Program-made: the position numbers and the translations under genes
The notes under the pieces: model-generated
Database searches by the model: none
What the model saw: only the letters and a program-made list of their open reading frames with translations
Told to the model about the DNA's origin: nothing
In this document: in pieces, positions 34,863 through 46,532 of the stretch
How the letters are laid out: the number at the start of each line of letters is the position of its first letter
Numbering within the stretch: the first letter of the stretch is position 1
Origin: Psilocybe azurescens
Lineage: Eukaryota; Basidiomycota; Agaricomycetes; Agaricales; Agrocybaceae
Direction: 5' to 3'
DNA: 48,183 nt
NCBI GenBank assembly: GCA_023853785.1
Contig: JAJIRX010000328.1
Span: forward strand, 1 to 48,183

Positions 34863-35328
34863 TATGATTATATGAAGATGAGGGGCTGGATGACTGGTAG
34901 ACTATACTATATGTGTACCATTTGTTGGGCTCAAGCAAGGAATTATAAAATAGTATTACTTATTCTCTGAGATCTATATTCTGCGCTCTTTGTGAGCAAT
35001 GCACCGTCTACAGTTGAATGTGAGTCAAAATTTGTTTCGAAGACAAGTCCGGCAAGCACCTGGACCGGCCCGCCGTCGCCGTGGGGCTTAACTGGAGCTT
35101 CAACGGCGCACAAACTGTAGGATCGTTATAGTTGCTTCAACGCTTGCATAAAGCTACTCACGGTATATACTATTTGTGCCAAAAATTATTTATTAACTTT
35201 GTATCGGTGATTCGGTATATAGCATCTACAATAAAATACTGAATAGCTCTGTACTAGGCGGGTACCGGTGTCGAAGGTCTTTGCTTGCCAAGTTGTCGCC
35301 AAGAATGCTCGGCTTGACAACCCGATGA

Positions 35329-35377
35329 TGTTTGGCAACGGCTTTAGAGGCTTGACAGTCTCGCTTTCCATACAGAG
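35329..35377 (-). repeat. Right member of the 47-bp inverted pair
   Basis: Inverted match to 28872-28917. Just outside the shared block are further short inverted motifs around TTGCCAAG and TTGTCGCCAAG. Confidence 0.65.
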
Positions 35378-36520
35378 CCGCGAAAAATCTTTGGTAGCAT
35401 TTTCACAAGTTCGATCAAGATTAAAAAATTATAAGCTCATTGACATCAGTTAGTTGCTATCAATTATCAACCTAGTACTCAAATCAAATTTGGGGTCGAG
35501 ATTATCTTATGTCAACCTTTATCGTACTTATTTAAAAAACAACAAAATCAAAAGCAGCACGTATCGATGTAGTATATAAGCCTACTATAGAGCCTATTTT
35601 CGTTCAGTTCGGGTCCTCGCGTTTATATCCTGGCTGTTCGTGAAGTGTCGGTGTCGGGCTCATCGAAAATCTTGATTCTTTGTGGCTGCAAGAAGATAAC
35701 CGTCACTGTGCGCACCATTTGAATTAGAATCCGTGTACCAGACGCTTTCCTTTCCCTTCTCTTCAGGCTCCGGTAGAGATACCCTGTTTGCAATCACCAT
35801 CAATATTAATTACTGTGGCCGTTTCACATCCTGCTTCTAGACCTTGTTGGTAATAATAACGCCGCTACAATTCGAGCAAGTTATGAGAGACGCTGGAGCC
35901 AGAGTCCGTTGGGCGTTGACTCCAGCTACAGGCCGGTATACAATTAAAAGCGAAGTAATCTATGGAAACATTGGCTAGACAGCACTAGCCAATAATTCCC
36001 GACAACATTCCACGAGTTCATAATAGAAATCAAGCCAAGAAAACATGACAATATTACAGTTGTTTCTATGCGTACTTTCTTCTATGATCCTTGAAGTTCT
36101 AGATATCCCTCTGGTAAATATAATGCTAGGAGACTAGTTGTAGGAGCATTGATTGGGTATCCTAAGACAGAACAGGGCCAAGTAATGTGGGATCTGTGTA
36201 GCTTTAGCCTTATTTTCTTGTCCGTAAATGGTCGAGGAAAGACTACAGGTTAGCCAGGCTAACCACTACACGAGACTCTTGTACGCAGCAGTTCTCACGG
36301 CACTTCAATAATATGATGTGAATCGCCGGGACACCTGTTGTTATTCCATTCTGCGTCATATAAGCCGTTGATGCGGATAATTGGCAGTCTAGATGGGACC
36401 CTTACTTTTAAGGCTTTTGATAATCCTATCAGAGGAATCCAATTTGAGCTTACTCCTTATTCCAAGCGATCAATAATGTCGATTTCTTACTTTTCCTGGA
36501 AAGCTGGAAATGCACTGGAA
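35378..36520. other. Gene-free stretch upstream of the peroxidase
   Basis: No motif-bearing frame. It holds the distal promoter region of the peroxidase. Confidence 0.45.
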
Positions 36521-36530
36521 AGTATAAAAG
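36521..36530 (+). promoter_or_regulatory. TATA box of the peroxidase gene
   Basis: AGTATAAAAG, about 60 bp before the ATG at 36590. The decayed paralogue has TATAAA at a similar distance. Confidence 0.55.
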
Positions 36531-36589
36531 ACGAAACAGAATGTGTGTTCCATACCCCTTTCCCACTCATCTGTCTCTGCATCTACAAG

Positions 36590-38642
36590 ATGATTGGTTT
36601 CCAGTCATTTATCATTGCGGCTTATGTTTCATGTACCCTTGCTGCCTCATATCACTGGCCTTCCCGCAGTACGATGCTTTGGAGGCTCTATTGTATGAAG
36701 GTAAAGCCCTTCGGGCTTTAATGCTGGTAACCTCGGAAACAACTGTGTGACGAGGAATACCGGGAGAGCCCTCCAACTAAGTCCACAATAGCAGCTGAAT
36801 GGGTGCGCCTGGTAAGTAGGACATTCCAAAGAATTCCTAAAGTTGCGTTCAGTCATATTCATCATTCCTCACATTTACGAAGGCCTATCATGATATGGCT
36901 ACGCACAACATAACCGATGGTACGGGTGGTCTGGACGCATCAATCTTCTACGAACTTGACAGAGCAGAGGTACAAGCCTTTTCCTCTACTGTTGAACGCT
37001 CATTAACCGTACGCAGAACATCGGAGCAGGACAAGTCAACAGCGTTATTGACTTTCAGAATGCAGCTCAGAAGTATATAAGCCGTGAGTTAGGTTGAACC
37101 ATACATTATATTATGCAATTATTGAGATCGGATAGATGCCGATGTTATTGCTTTGGGAGTTGTCTGGGGCGTTGCTGCGTGCAGCGGACCTGTTATACCG
37201 TTCCGGGGAGGACGAAAGGACGCTCTCAGTGCCGGACCACCTGGCGTTCCAGAACCACAACAAGACCTGGCAGACCATATCGAGAAGTTCAGATTGCAGG
37301 GGTTTAACCAGGAGGAAATGATCGAACTTGTCGCATGTGGACATACCCTCGGCGTCGTCAGACAGCTCGACTTTCCCGAAATAGTCAACACTGAAGTAGA
37401 CTTCGACAGAACACCAGGATTTGATCATGCAATGTATGTTTCATTGTCGTCTATGACGATCGTAGTTAATATTATGTCCTGTTCCAGTGTATCAGAGTAT
37501 TTGGACGGATCTACTCGGAATCCCTTGGTTGTAGCGGCGAACAAGACTCTTGCTTCGGATTCTAGGATATTCTTCAGCGATAGGAACGCGACCGTACAGA
37601 AGTGAGTAAATTATCCTTAACAAAAATGATATGGTACTTATTGAGATCTAAATAAAACCAGATTGAACTCTCCTGAATCATTTTCCCGAACATGTAGTAC
37701 CATCCTGGAGAAGATGATAAACACAGTTCCAAAAGGCGTTATACTGGGAGAGCCAATTGTTCTTCTACCTGTTAAACTGGTCAACGCTCAAATTACGGCG
37801 AATAATGGACAGTTGATATTCAATGCAGTGTTGCGCGTACGTATTTCTTTCCTTCGAGGATGCCTCTACCTTACTCTCGTTTTTAGTTAACTAAGGAAAA
37901 GACGGCTGTAACTACCAGTCGAACGGTGAAGATGTACTGGTGTGATGCAATTGGCGACAACATAAATTGTTCAAAGAGAATCAATGTTGCATCATCTCCT
38001 GTTGAGCGGTCACCAGATCCACTGGGAGCGGTCCTCATTGCCCGAGGTCTTTCATACAACACCTACACGTTTAATGCACCAATTACTGCACAGGCCTCAG
38101 TTTCGCAATTCTGGTTCGAAGTGGACGAAGGGAACGGTTCTGGACCCAAAGTTTACGATAATGATGGATCAAGGTACTTTGTGGCTCAAGATAGGGTCAT
38201 TCATATCCCAAGCGGAACCAGCACAGTCTTTGCAGGATATATCAATAATAACCTCGTATATAACACGACGGTTGTAGCAGCTGTAAGAACTTTCCTTGAA
38301 GCTAAACTTTAACTGTTCTTTCTGATCAATCATATGGCAGGTGAGATCCGACATCACACCCGCTAGAGCTACTACACACTTCTCAATCATTGGCCGTGGG
38401 CCTACACCTCTAATTGACGAGACGATAAATCTAGAGCTTATCGTCCCCGAGGATGCACCAGCAATGCTTAATGGATACTCTTTCTACCATTCAACCCTCC
38501 CCTAAAGCCGTGGGGTGAACCTATTCTGAACTCTGAGACCCTGGCCAGTGGCGTTACATATACGGATGAGCCCAGGTATATCACCGACTTTGACAGGAAT
38601 TTGGGCCAATTGTCTCCTATATCCACAGTACCTACCGTTTAG
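36590..38642 (+). CDS. Secreted heme peroxidase (ATHN/TDGTGGLDAS type), with several frame breaks
   Basis: A signal peptide MIGFQSFIIAAYVSCTLAAS opens the gene, then YDALEALLYEG. The distal heme site is AAEWVRLAYHDMATHN (distal Arg and His) and is followed by ITDGTGGLDASIFYELDRAE. Then come ENIGAGQVNSVIDFQN, ADVIALGVVWGVAACSGPVI, PFRGGRKDALSAGPPGVPEP, the proximal-histidine block EEMIELVACGHTLGV, DFDRTPGFDHA, EYLDGSTRNPLVVAANKT, ILEKMINTVPKGVIL and a beta-rich C-terminal region. The likely end is PRYITDFDRN and a stop at 38640-38642. Introns are short and GT-AG. Frames slip by one base near 36657, 36715-36740, 36770 and 38488; with the last slip unrepaired the stop is 38503-38505. Heme-binding and catalytic residues are all present. 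It probably oxidises small substrates outside the cell. It is a recent pseudogene or a gene with sequencing errors. Confidence 0.75.
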
Positions 38643-38797
38643 ATCATTTATTTACCATTGACTCTATCGTAATGTGTTATTATGACAGTCTTTATCTCTT
38701 CCGGGCTTTCATCTATAAGGGTTGTAGCTCGGTGGATTTGACTCTTCAGAATTCGGTCTCGTTTACCGCATATGCTATAGTTATATTATAGTGATAA
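38643..38797. other. Short convergent intergenic region
   Basis: The 3' ends of the peroxidase and of the glycosyltransferase face each other across about 155 bp of AT-rich sequence. Confidence 0.5.
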
Positions 38798-40126
38798 CTA
38801 ACTGCTATCTTCCCACTCCGTTTCGATCTCCTCCATCATTCTAAATATTCTCATTTCTTCCGTAGTCATTCTATGCACACACATTGTCTCCCAGCCGATA
38901 AGGCTGTCTAAGTCGTGAAAACCTATTTCGTCATCGATTCTATCACAGTCGTTTCGATTGAGTAGGGTAGGTACGGCTTGGGATAAACACGATGCTAGGG
39001 GGGGAGTATTCTCAACCACAGTCTCGAATACACTTGTCGGATCGTGTATGGACTTAAATCCTGCGAGCCACGAGCCTATCATGACATCGTCTCCAGGATA
39101 GTTCACATGATGCGGTAGGGAGGGATTGGCGCTAAAGATTGTCCGGGTGATATTGGAGCTACGAGTAAAAGAAGCATATATTTATCAAGATTCGTAGTTA
39201 TTTCGACGATACAACGTACCTAAGGATGTACCCGAAACCTATGGGATGAGAGTACCAAGGTCCTTTCACGTAGTGATCCTCATCGTTATCGTTTATATTT
39301 CCGTCTGGTACGGTATTCTCAAAGTATACTTGATTGGCTAGCATCCTAGCAATCAGAATCGGCTGATCCCTAGGTCTCAGCTGAGGATATTTATGTTGTA
39401 GTCACCGTCCAAGGGCACCCAAGCGACAATATGCATCGGAGTCCGTAGTCATTGAATAGTCATACTGATCGTGTGGTATTGAATTTGTCTGGGTGATGAT
39501 TTAATCCTCATATGTATTGATAAAAAACGACGTAGTAGAGACATACCCACTCCAACGCTCTATACCGCTTCTCTGATAGCCTAGTCTGAACATCCTTTAG
39601 GTCTTCCAGAACGAACATATCACCGTGTCTTGATACCTCAAGATAAAGTCTAAAGCGCGTCCACAACCCTTCTGCTCTGCCTACAAAAACCTGTAGTCAA
39701 GCTGGACGTCCCTTTCCGGAACATCGTTTAGCATAGTCTCTCGCAGCGCTTTCCGTCGATTAAACTCGTCCACCCGAGATATGATTGCCAGGCAAATCAC
39801 GACTGGAGACTTGGGATGCACGTCGAGATACGCAGGTCTTGGATGTTGACCAAAGGCAAAGTCTTCGTTCTTCCAGATCACCGGGTCGCCTACTTTACTG
39901 GATACCCTATTGGAGTAGAGTTTGCCTAGGGAAACAGTAAAAGAATTACCGAGACTAGGATGATAAGCATAAAATATTGTCTCCTCCACATGCTGCACAG
40001 CGTTTCTTGTAACCGTGTACGGACTAGCGATATTTTGAAAGTGGGGTGATCATGGCGATCGGAGGTGCTCTCCAAATATGCAGGTAGGAGCTGATATGTT
40101 CCGAGATTTCCAGGAGGAGGATACAT
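38798..40126 (-). CDS. GT31-type galactosyltransferase-like protein (two apparent single-base frame breaks)
   Basis: Minus strand from ATG 40126 (MYPPPGNLGTYQLLPAYL). It has a cytoplasmic tail and a type II membrane anchor MLIILVSVILLLF, then SPVVICLAIISR, RRKALRETMLNDVPERDVQL, EGLWTRFRLYLEVSRHGDMF, MTTDSDAYCRLG (the DxD-like metal site), GPWYSHPIGFGYIL and GDDVMIGSWLAGFKSI, ending at 38798. This order (RRxxIRETW-like, DxD, glycine-rich YAxGxGY-like, EDVxxG-like) is that of beta-1,3-galactosyl or N-acetylglucosaminyl transferases of the Golgi. Introns near 39107-39225 and others are short. One base seems missing near 39935 (TTTCCC) and one in a five-base A/T run at 39685-39689. The sugar and acceptor cannot be told. 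Confidence 0.7.
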
Positions 40127-41431
40127 TGAGTCGATTTTAGAGAAAGTAATAGGGCAGGAAACAATAGACAAATTGAGGGGAAAGTTGGAAATTATCCGTT
40201 GCCTAACAGCTCCTAACAGCTTCATACATAAATACTTTTTCAATCGTGGCACAGTGCTACTATATCGTGCCAGACTCCAAGACTATGCTGGAAGCTCATC
40301 CTTCAAACCTCCTGCTGATCTTTTTAGTCACAAAAGGGCAAAAATAACAGCAGCAAAGTCCCTGACCACAACTTAAGGGTAAAGAATTATACACTTAGTG
40401 TCTCAATGTTGCATTCAATTTTTCAAAGCGCAGCAAACCACTCGAGAGTCCGAAGACCTCAGTATGTCGAGAAGCTTCGGGTATAGTTATTTGATGGAGC
40501 ATGCGGTAGCTTCTGGCAGCGCAATCAAACGTTATATTCACCTGTATGGGCCAATTAGGTCTCTCGACCAAAAGGGTAGTTCAAATCAGAAGGTAAGATC
40601 AAGTAGTGGCAAACGAGTGTGGTTCGAAAAATCTGTGCAGTTCTGTGTAGTAAGTATGCACATATGTGCATCACTACTTCAGATTTGTTGCGAAGATTAA
40701 ATTTTGCCTACGTAACAACGTTGTAGCGCTCAATTTACTTTAACTTGGCCAAGGACATCACATTGATACGGTGCCAAGGAACACTTGTGTGTTTCATACG
40801 CAGCATAAGCTAAAGGCCGCGTACTCAATGTGATGCACTCACCATCGACGATCGTGCTAAGTGTGAAGACGCGTTCTATGAAAGCCGGTATGTATGGCTT
40901 TCACACAACGGTTGTGATAAGGAGCCAGATCAGGAATCTGCTTTGATGCCCAGTTTCCTGCAGGCTGACTATTGATCGCAGATAATCCAAAGATAATCAG
41001 CTGCGGACATCAAGTGGATATCCTCTCAAAGCGGACTTTCATGTCCATGTACGTTATAATGCTGGAGTCGAGAGGCTGAGCAGAATTTTGGCGGAATTGC
41101 TGACTATTGCTGAATTTTAAATAGTATCGACTATTGGGATAGTTTGGGGATATCGTATCGTTTTGACTTAATGGATCACGCATCACAGGGACCTGTGAAC
41201 ATTATGCAGTTGCGAACAGTCAATTTTGGAAAAAATTGGGCGCTTTACGCCACATATAGTAATTTTGTGAACAAATAGTTAGGGCTGCGAACCCCGACGC
41301 CCGTGAACTCGGTGTGTCACACATCACTTGAAGGCATGCGGCGTGGACTTGCCGTGAGTATATTTGCAGTCATGAGTTGTATCTCTATAAACCACCACTT
41401 TGCCGAAGTTTGACTCGCAGGTTATGAGATA
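40127..41431. other. Gene-free stretch
   Basis: A 100-codon frame (40398-40700) shows no known motif. An 11-bp inverted pair CATCACATTGA / TCAATGTGATG lies near 40758 and 40828. Nothing else is seen. Confidence 0.4.
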
Positions 41432-41881
41432 CTAATATACATCCCTGAGAGCGAAGGCCGACTAAATATTAGCAAGTTATGCAGTGCGATGACCGGAATA
41501 ACGATGGGAGGTACAGCTAGTTGACTGGTTCACTAACTCGGCCAGGTTCCATGGACCCTAACTCAACCAAATTAGGATATTGATATGTACATGCTCAGAG
41601 AAGTGAGGCACAGACAGCTGGGAGATTGCTCCGGTTTAGGCAGATATTCTTACAGGTCCTTAGGCTCTCCCAAGGGGCTGTGAGCGGAAAACGGCCAGAT
41701 GCCTCACTTCTCTGAGCATGTACCCCATCAATATCCTAATTTGGTTGAGTTAGGGTCCATGGAACCTGGCCGAATTAGTGAACCAGTCAACTAGCTGTAC
41801 CTCCCATCGTTATTCCGGTCATCGCACTGCATAACTTGCTAGTATTTAGTCGGGGCCTTCGCTCTCAGGGATGTATATTAG
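41432..41881. mobile_element. Palindromic Tc1/mariner-like MITE, 450 bp
   Basis: Arms of about 180 bp are inverted copies with few differences; the outer ends read CTAATATACATCCCTGAGAG. They surround a loop of about 85 bp (41612-41698). TA is duplicated at 41430-41431 and 41882-41883. There is no coding sequence. Confidence 0.85.
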
Positions 41882-41883
41882 TA

Positions 41884-42420
41884 ATTTTGGTGCATAAGCT
41901 TAACATTAATTTCCTTAGCCCATGAGCATATAGTACAACTGGTCTAATATAGAGGCCCATTGAAAACGGCGGCAGTTGGGCGGGTAGTTGGCAACGTCGC
42001 AACGAACGTAAGACACTGAGAATGGATCAGGCCAACGTGCATGGCGTGACTAACATGGTCACACTATCATGAAACCTAGGCCTAACCACCGACAAAAACC
42101 GGGATCCCGAATGGGGCCTCAGTTAGTCGGCAGCTTCTAGTAAACCCATCCGAGATATTTACTACTAAGGGCGTATGCCTCGAAAGATACCTGGCAACTT
42201 CAGCTCAGACTCCACTCTACTTGAAAATACTGCACCATATATTATGGACCATTTCAGCTCGCTCAAGACCCTCTGATACAAATCTCGGATGATCGAGACA
42301 CCCGTCTTTCTCTGCGGACCTTGACGGGTTCGCACCAGATGTGGCATGTATGTCAATGTCCAGACAGGTTTCCCCGCCGTCAGAATCTCAGGCACTGGTC
42401 AGGCTCGACCATGCCGCTAG
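41884..42420. other. Gene-free stretch before the WSC gene
   Basis: No recognised coding sequence. It includes the upstream region of the WSC-protein gene. Confidence 0.45.
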
Positions 42421-42429
42421 AGTATAAGA
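42421..42429 (+). promoter_or_regulatory. TATA-like box of the WSC gene
   Basis: AGTATAAGA, about 55 bp before the ATG at 42476. Confidence 0.45.
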
Positions 42430-42475
42430 CGACGCGGCAATTGGTCGCTCACTTCTGCCGCCCATTTTCTCTATT

Positions 42476-44240
42476 ATGGCTCTGTACTCGAAAGGGCCTT
42501 GGGCTGTTGTCGTCGCTCTTGCTTGTTTTGGAGTTGTGAGTTTTGTCTTGTATAGTAACCGACTGTTGCTGTTAACACATCTCCAGATACTCGTGGAGGC
42601 TTTGCCTTCCCTGCATAGCCGCCAATCGACATCCTTACTCCCTGCAGGATGGTCGTCGTTCGGTTGTTACAGGTATAACAATCTCTCCAGTAGTAATACG
42701 TTGTGATGTGAATGGTATTCTAACTCCTCTAAAGCGACACCAGTGCAGCTCGGACATTGCGAATCGCAGCCTATACCGACGTCGCTGACATGACCATCGA
42801 GTCTTGCATTGCTTTCTGTACGCCGGCTGGGTACAAATATGCAGGTGTTGAATTCTCAAGGGTGTGTCTATTACAATTCTCTCGCATGCGCACTACGAAT
42901 TGCTTACGCCACTGCCACCATTTAGGAATGCTGTAAGAGTCTTCGAATATTTTTGAAATTCAGCCTCTCAAATATCCACATTAGATTGTGATAATGTGAT
43001 TGAATCTCCAGGAGCACTCATATCCGACGATACGTGTGATATGCCCTGCACCGGAAACGCCAATGAAATATGCGGTGGTGCCGGGGGTTTGAGTGTCTTC
43101 GTCAAGTACGTTTTGGTATGTCAGTCAGCATTGTTTTCACTTACAGTTCTATCAGTGCCGATGCTACTAGTAGTCCTCCTCCCCCTCCTCCTCCTCCTCC
43201 CTCAAGTGGATCCATCAAACAAACAGTTGGAGTATTTAAGTATAAAGGTTGTTTCCAGTAAGTAACGAAAATATATCCACTCTTTGGACAAGATCTCTCA
43301 TTTAATGGTACTAGGGATGGTGTTAATGGCGCCCCGCGGTCCCTTCGCAATCAACTCTCAGTTACCTCAGGCGTAACGGCCGAGACATGTACCACTGCCT
43401 GCAAGGCTGCTGGATATGCCCTCGCTGGTCTGGAGTTTGGGCAGGAATGCTGTTCGTGATATACTCTCAATCCAACATCATAGACTCATGCAATAAATCC
43501 CATATAGGGTGCGACAGCTACATGCCTTTAGCTGTATCTACCCCAGACTCCGACTGTAATATGGCCTGCAATGCCGATAACACCGAGCTCTGCGGTGCCG
43601 GAAATCGCCTGGCAGTCTATCAGGACACTAGTCTTCCAAACGTTAACTTCCAGCAATGTTTGGCCGACTCTGACTTGCATTCTCCTGGTGGTTTTCCTTT
43701 CATAATGTTTGCCGTCCCGTCTGCCGGCGGAAGTCAAGTTCAGATAGGGACAATCGAGGTGCCTGGCCAACAAGAAGGCCAACCCACCTTTTCACCCTCT
43801 CGGCATGTTTTTGTTCTATAAACGATGTACAGGAAACTAACAGAATGCATAACAGAGTCTAGCGGAGGCACTGCGCGAATCCCACACCTTTGCGCTCTCC
43901 GGAGGTGCACTTCTTCCAGCTCAATGGGACGGTGAAGGACTTCCCATTCCAATAGGGCCCTCGCTGGGTCAAGTCCAACGATTTCAAGCATGGTCTACTG
44001 ATCAACCGTATCGTGGATACTGCGTTATGGTAGGTGTTCGATTGCTTGTATCCTAATCCATGCTGACAAAAGAGTCAGTACAATCCGGTATCCTCGTTTG
44101 GACCTTACATTGGACCTCCAGTCCTTGCCGTCAACCAAAGGTCTGATCTTTGGAATCTATGTGGCACAGGTGTAGTATACGACAATCCAAGCACTACATG
44201 CCAGCAGATAGTACTTGAAATGGTCCAGCCTGTGGTTTGA
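42476..44240 (+). CDS. Secreted protein with two WSC domains and a C-terminal conserved module
   Basis: Exon 1 (42476-42535) encodes the signal sequence MALYSKGPWAVVVALACFGV. WSC domain 1 spans SLLPAGWSSFGCY, AAYTDVADMTIESCIAFC, GYKYAGVEFSRECYCDN and DDTCDMPCTGNANEICGGAG. A linker of about nine prolines follows (about 43172-43200). WSC domain 2 spans VGVFKYKGCFQDG, VTAETCTTACKAAGYALAGL, EFGQECWCDSYM and CNMACNADNTELCGAGNRL. The rest (FQQCLADSDLHSPGGFPFIM, LGQVQRFQAW, DQPYRGYCV, ending MVQPVV) resembles the module that often follows WSC in basidiomycetes. WSC domains are cysteine-rich carbohydrate-binding folds. At least seven short introns end GT-AG. Near 43788 (a T-run) and about 43880 the C-terminal frame is unclear. 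A cell-wall or extracellular role is likely; no enzyme domain is attached. Confidence 0.8.
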
Positions 44241-46532
44241 GAAACTCTAAATCACACGCGCACCAATATAAAGAAATATAAAATAGCACGACTATGTACT
44301 CGATGGGCTATAAGCAACGCTTTTGGTTCTCGATGTAATAAACATCCCTTAGTATATAGGGACGCAACGTGGTCGTTCAGAGGGAGATTTGCTGAATTTC
44401 GCCCTTGTACACGAATGTCGTAGCCATATCCCGTGGTGATAAGGACAGCCATGTCGGGAGAGCGGATGTAGGGAGACAGCTTTGCGAACGTATGAAGGAC
44501 GCTTGATGAAGAGGTGAGATCCGATGACGGGTGACCGTTGAAGCACGTCGATAGCTAATACCGATGGTGTCGTCGATGTAAATGTCGATGTCAAGGTTGA
44601 TATTAGGCTCTGAGAGACGTATGAGTATACGCCTGTGAGTTCTGGCCAAACTTGAATCCGGCCCACATGCCTCTGCCTATTGGCTCTTCCTTCTCGACTC
44701 TTGGGAGATGTGCAGCGACAGCATCGCTACAGAAGACTGAAAATGAGTACGTGCTATGCTCATCTCGTATCTCCTGTCATGGGCCAGCCAAACGGCGCCC
44801 TGTATGGTGATGCCGCCAATGCTGCAGAATCGGGATAAGCACAACGAGCTGGTCGAGGTGCGGAGAGATTGTGAGACAAGCTGGGTCGTTATGCTGCGGT
44901 CGAGTGTACGTGAGGCGATTGGCCCAGCAAGGAGAAGGATTCGGAGGTGCGTGGAGGTGAATGAAGACAGTTGTAGTGCCGTGCCAGGGACCGGTGTCGG
45001 AAGAGGAGGGCGAGGAACGCGGGTGTTGCGCGATGATAGTGCTGATGGTAATGATAGTGGCAGTGATAAGATGGGCAAGGCTTCTCACAGGTGGAAAGGA
45101 AACGAGAGACGTGGGACGGATGGGATGTGGGGCTATCGAACGACAGAATAATGACATGGGGTAAGAGGACAGGAACGGGGAAAAGAAGACCAGCCGCTTG
45201 GTAATAACCAGCAAGCATGCAGCACCGCGACGGAGCAGGTAAAATAAGATTCAGCGACAACTATGTTGATGATCATCAAACGGCGGGGTGCAACATGGCG
45301 GTGAAGATGAATAGAACTGAACAGGCAGAGGTGTTGCTGGCTTTGAAACCGGGGTGCGGCGGAGTGGGGTTAGAGCTAGGGATCCACAGAGACAGAGTGA
45401 ACAAGTAGTGTATTGCTGCTGGATTTCGAACGGTGGAAATGGTGTGTTTGTTGAGCAGGGACGGAGACCAAACGACGACCATACTGTCAGGATATATTCT
45501 TCAGAGGATATTTAGTTCGTGGAAAGGTCCATAGGTTGACTTATGATCACCAGTATGCGCAACAAGCACTCTCCATCACAGCGGGTGCGAGGTGCACCAG
45601 TCCTAGACCCTGTCAAATACCCTGTAGGGACTCGCTACACCGCTGGCTGCTTGACATTGATGATTTCTATTCGTGAATATAAAGATGAGTGGGATGGACT
45701 AAGGGAAGATAGCGCAATAGTGAGAGATATTGCTGGTGGTGGTTAAGATATGTTGGTTTTGACATAGAGTGGAAAGGTGAGAGGGAGCCAGTAGATTATC
45801 AGCTTCAACAAACCTACGCCTACCGGAGTTCGAAATCACATCGCGGTAGGTGCCGGCTACTTGGAGTAAGAGTATTCGGCGACGTCATATTGATCTACAA
45901 AACGTTGTTCTCTATGAGGTTGTACGACGCTGATAGCGGAGACTCGTTCCATGAAAGCGTTTATGGTTAGCAATGCTGAGAAGCTAATTGTCTTTCTCAT
46001 CGTTCCCGATACTCTTTATTGTCCTTCCAGACCCCCAGCTAACTTTATGTGGCGGCCTACGACCCCTGTATGTCTCCCGGTGATCTCATTTCCAACGCGG
46101 CCTTTCACACCACCGGGACACTGGTTGGGCATGTGTGTGAGGGGCTGCATAGTTGTATTTTAAAATACTTCGGATGGCAAGGTCAGCTCTTATCTCCGAC
46201 GGACGAGCGCATGTAGATGATGCTCACCGACAATATACGGAATTCCTTCCATTCTGCGCGAACTGATACAAACCTAAACTTCCGTCAGTTGTCCAAGTCA
46301 TACTGGGTGCTTGTTGGTTGTGCTCTTAGCTAGCGTCGAGAGTCGGTCTGCAGGGAGGATAAATCGCCCTTCATCCATCCGGCGCTTGTGGAATGCTGAT
46401 GTCTGAAACCGAACAATGAGATAGACAGTAAAAGGCTGCACACATTCTCCATAAATAATGCGAATTTAAACTAAAAATTAATAAGTGATACAGGAATGCT
46501 ATTTACAGAGGAGGTCAAAACATTCGAAAGGT
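44241..46532. other. Stretch with compositionally skewed overlapping open frames, no assigned gene
   Basis: Between 44677 and 45264 the plus strand is purine-rich and all three minus frames plus one plus frame stay open for 100-145 codons. No family is recognised in any of them. The part 45480-46530 shows no gene-like sequence. Confidence 0.4.

Noticed and set aside
36541..36750. Separate small protein of 69 codons
   Set aside because: It contains the YDALEALLYEG segment of the peroxidase in a shifted frame, so it is part of that gene.
39923..39946. 24-bp intron explaining the frame change in the glycosyltransferase
   Set aside because: It is too short for a normal intron, and splicing it would not land in the downstream conserved frame.
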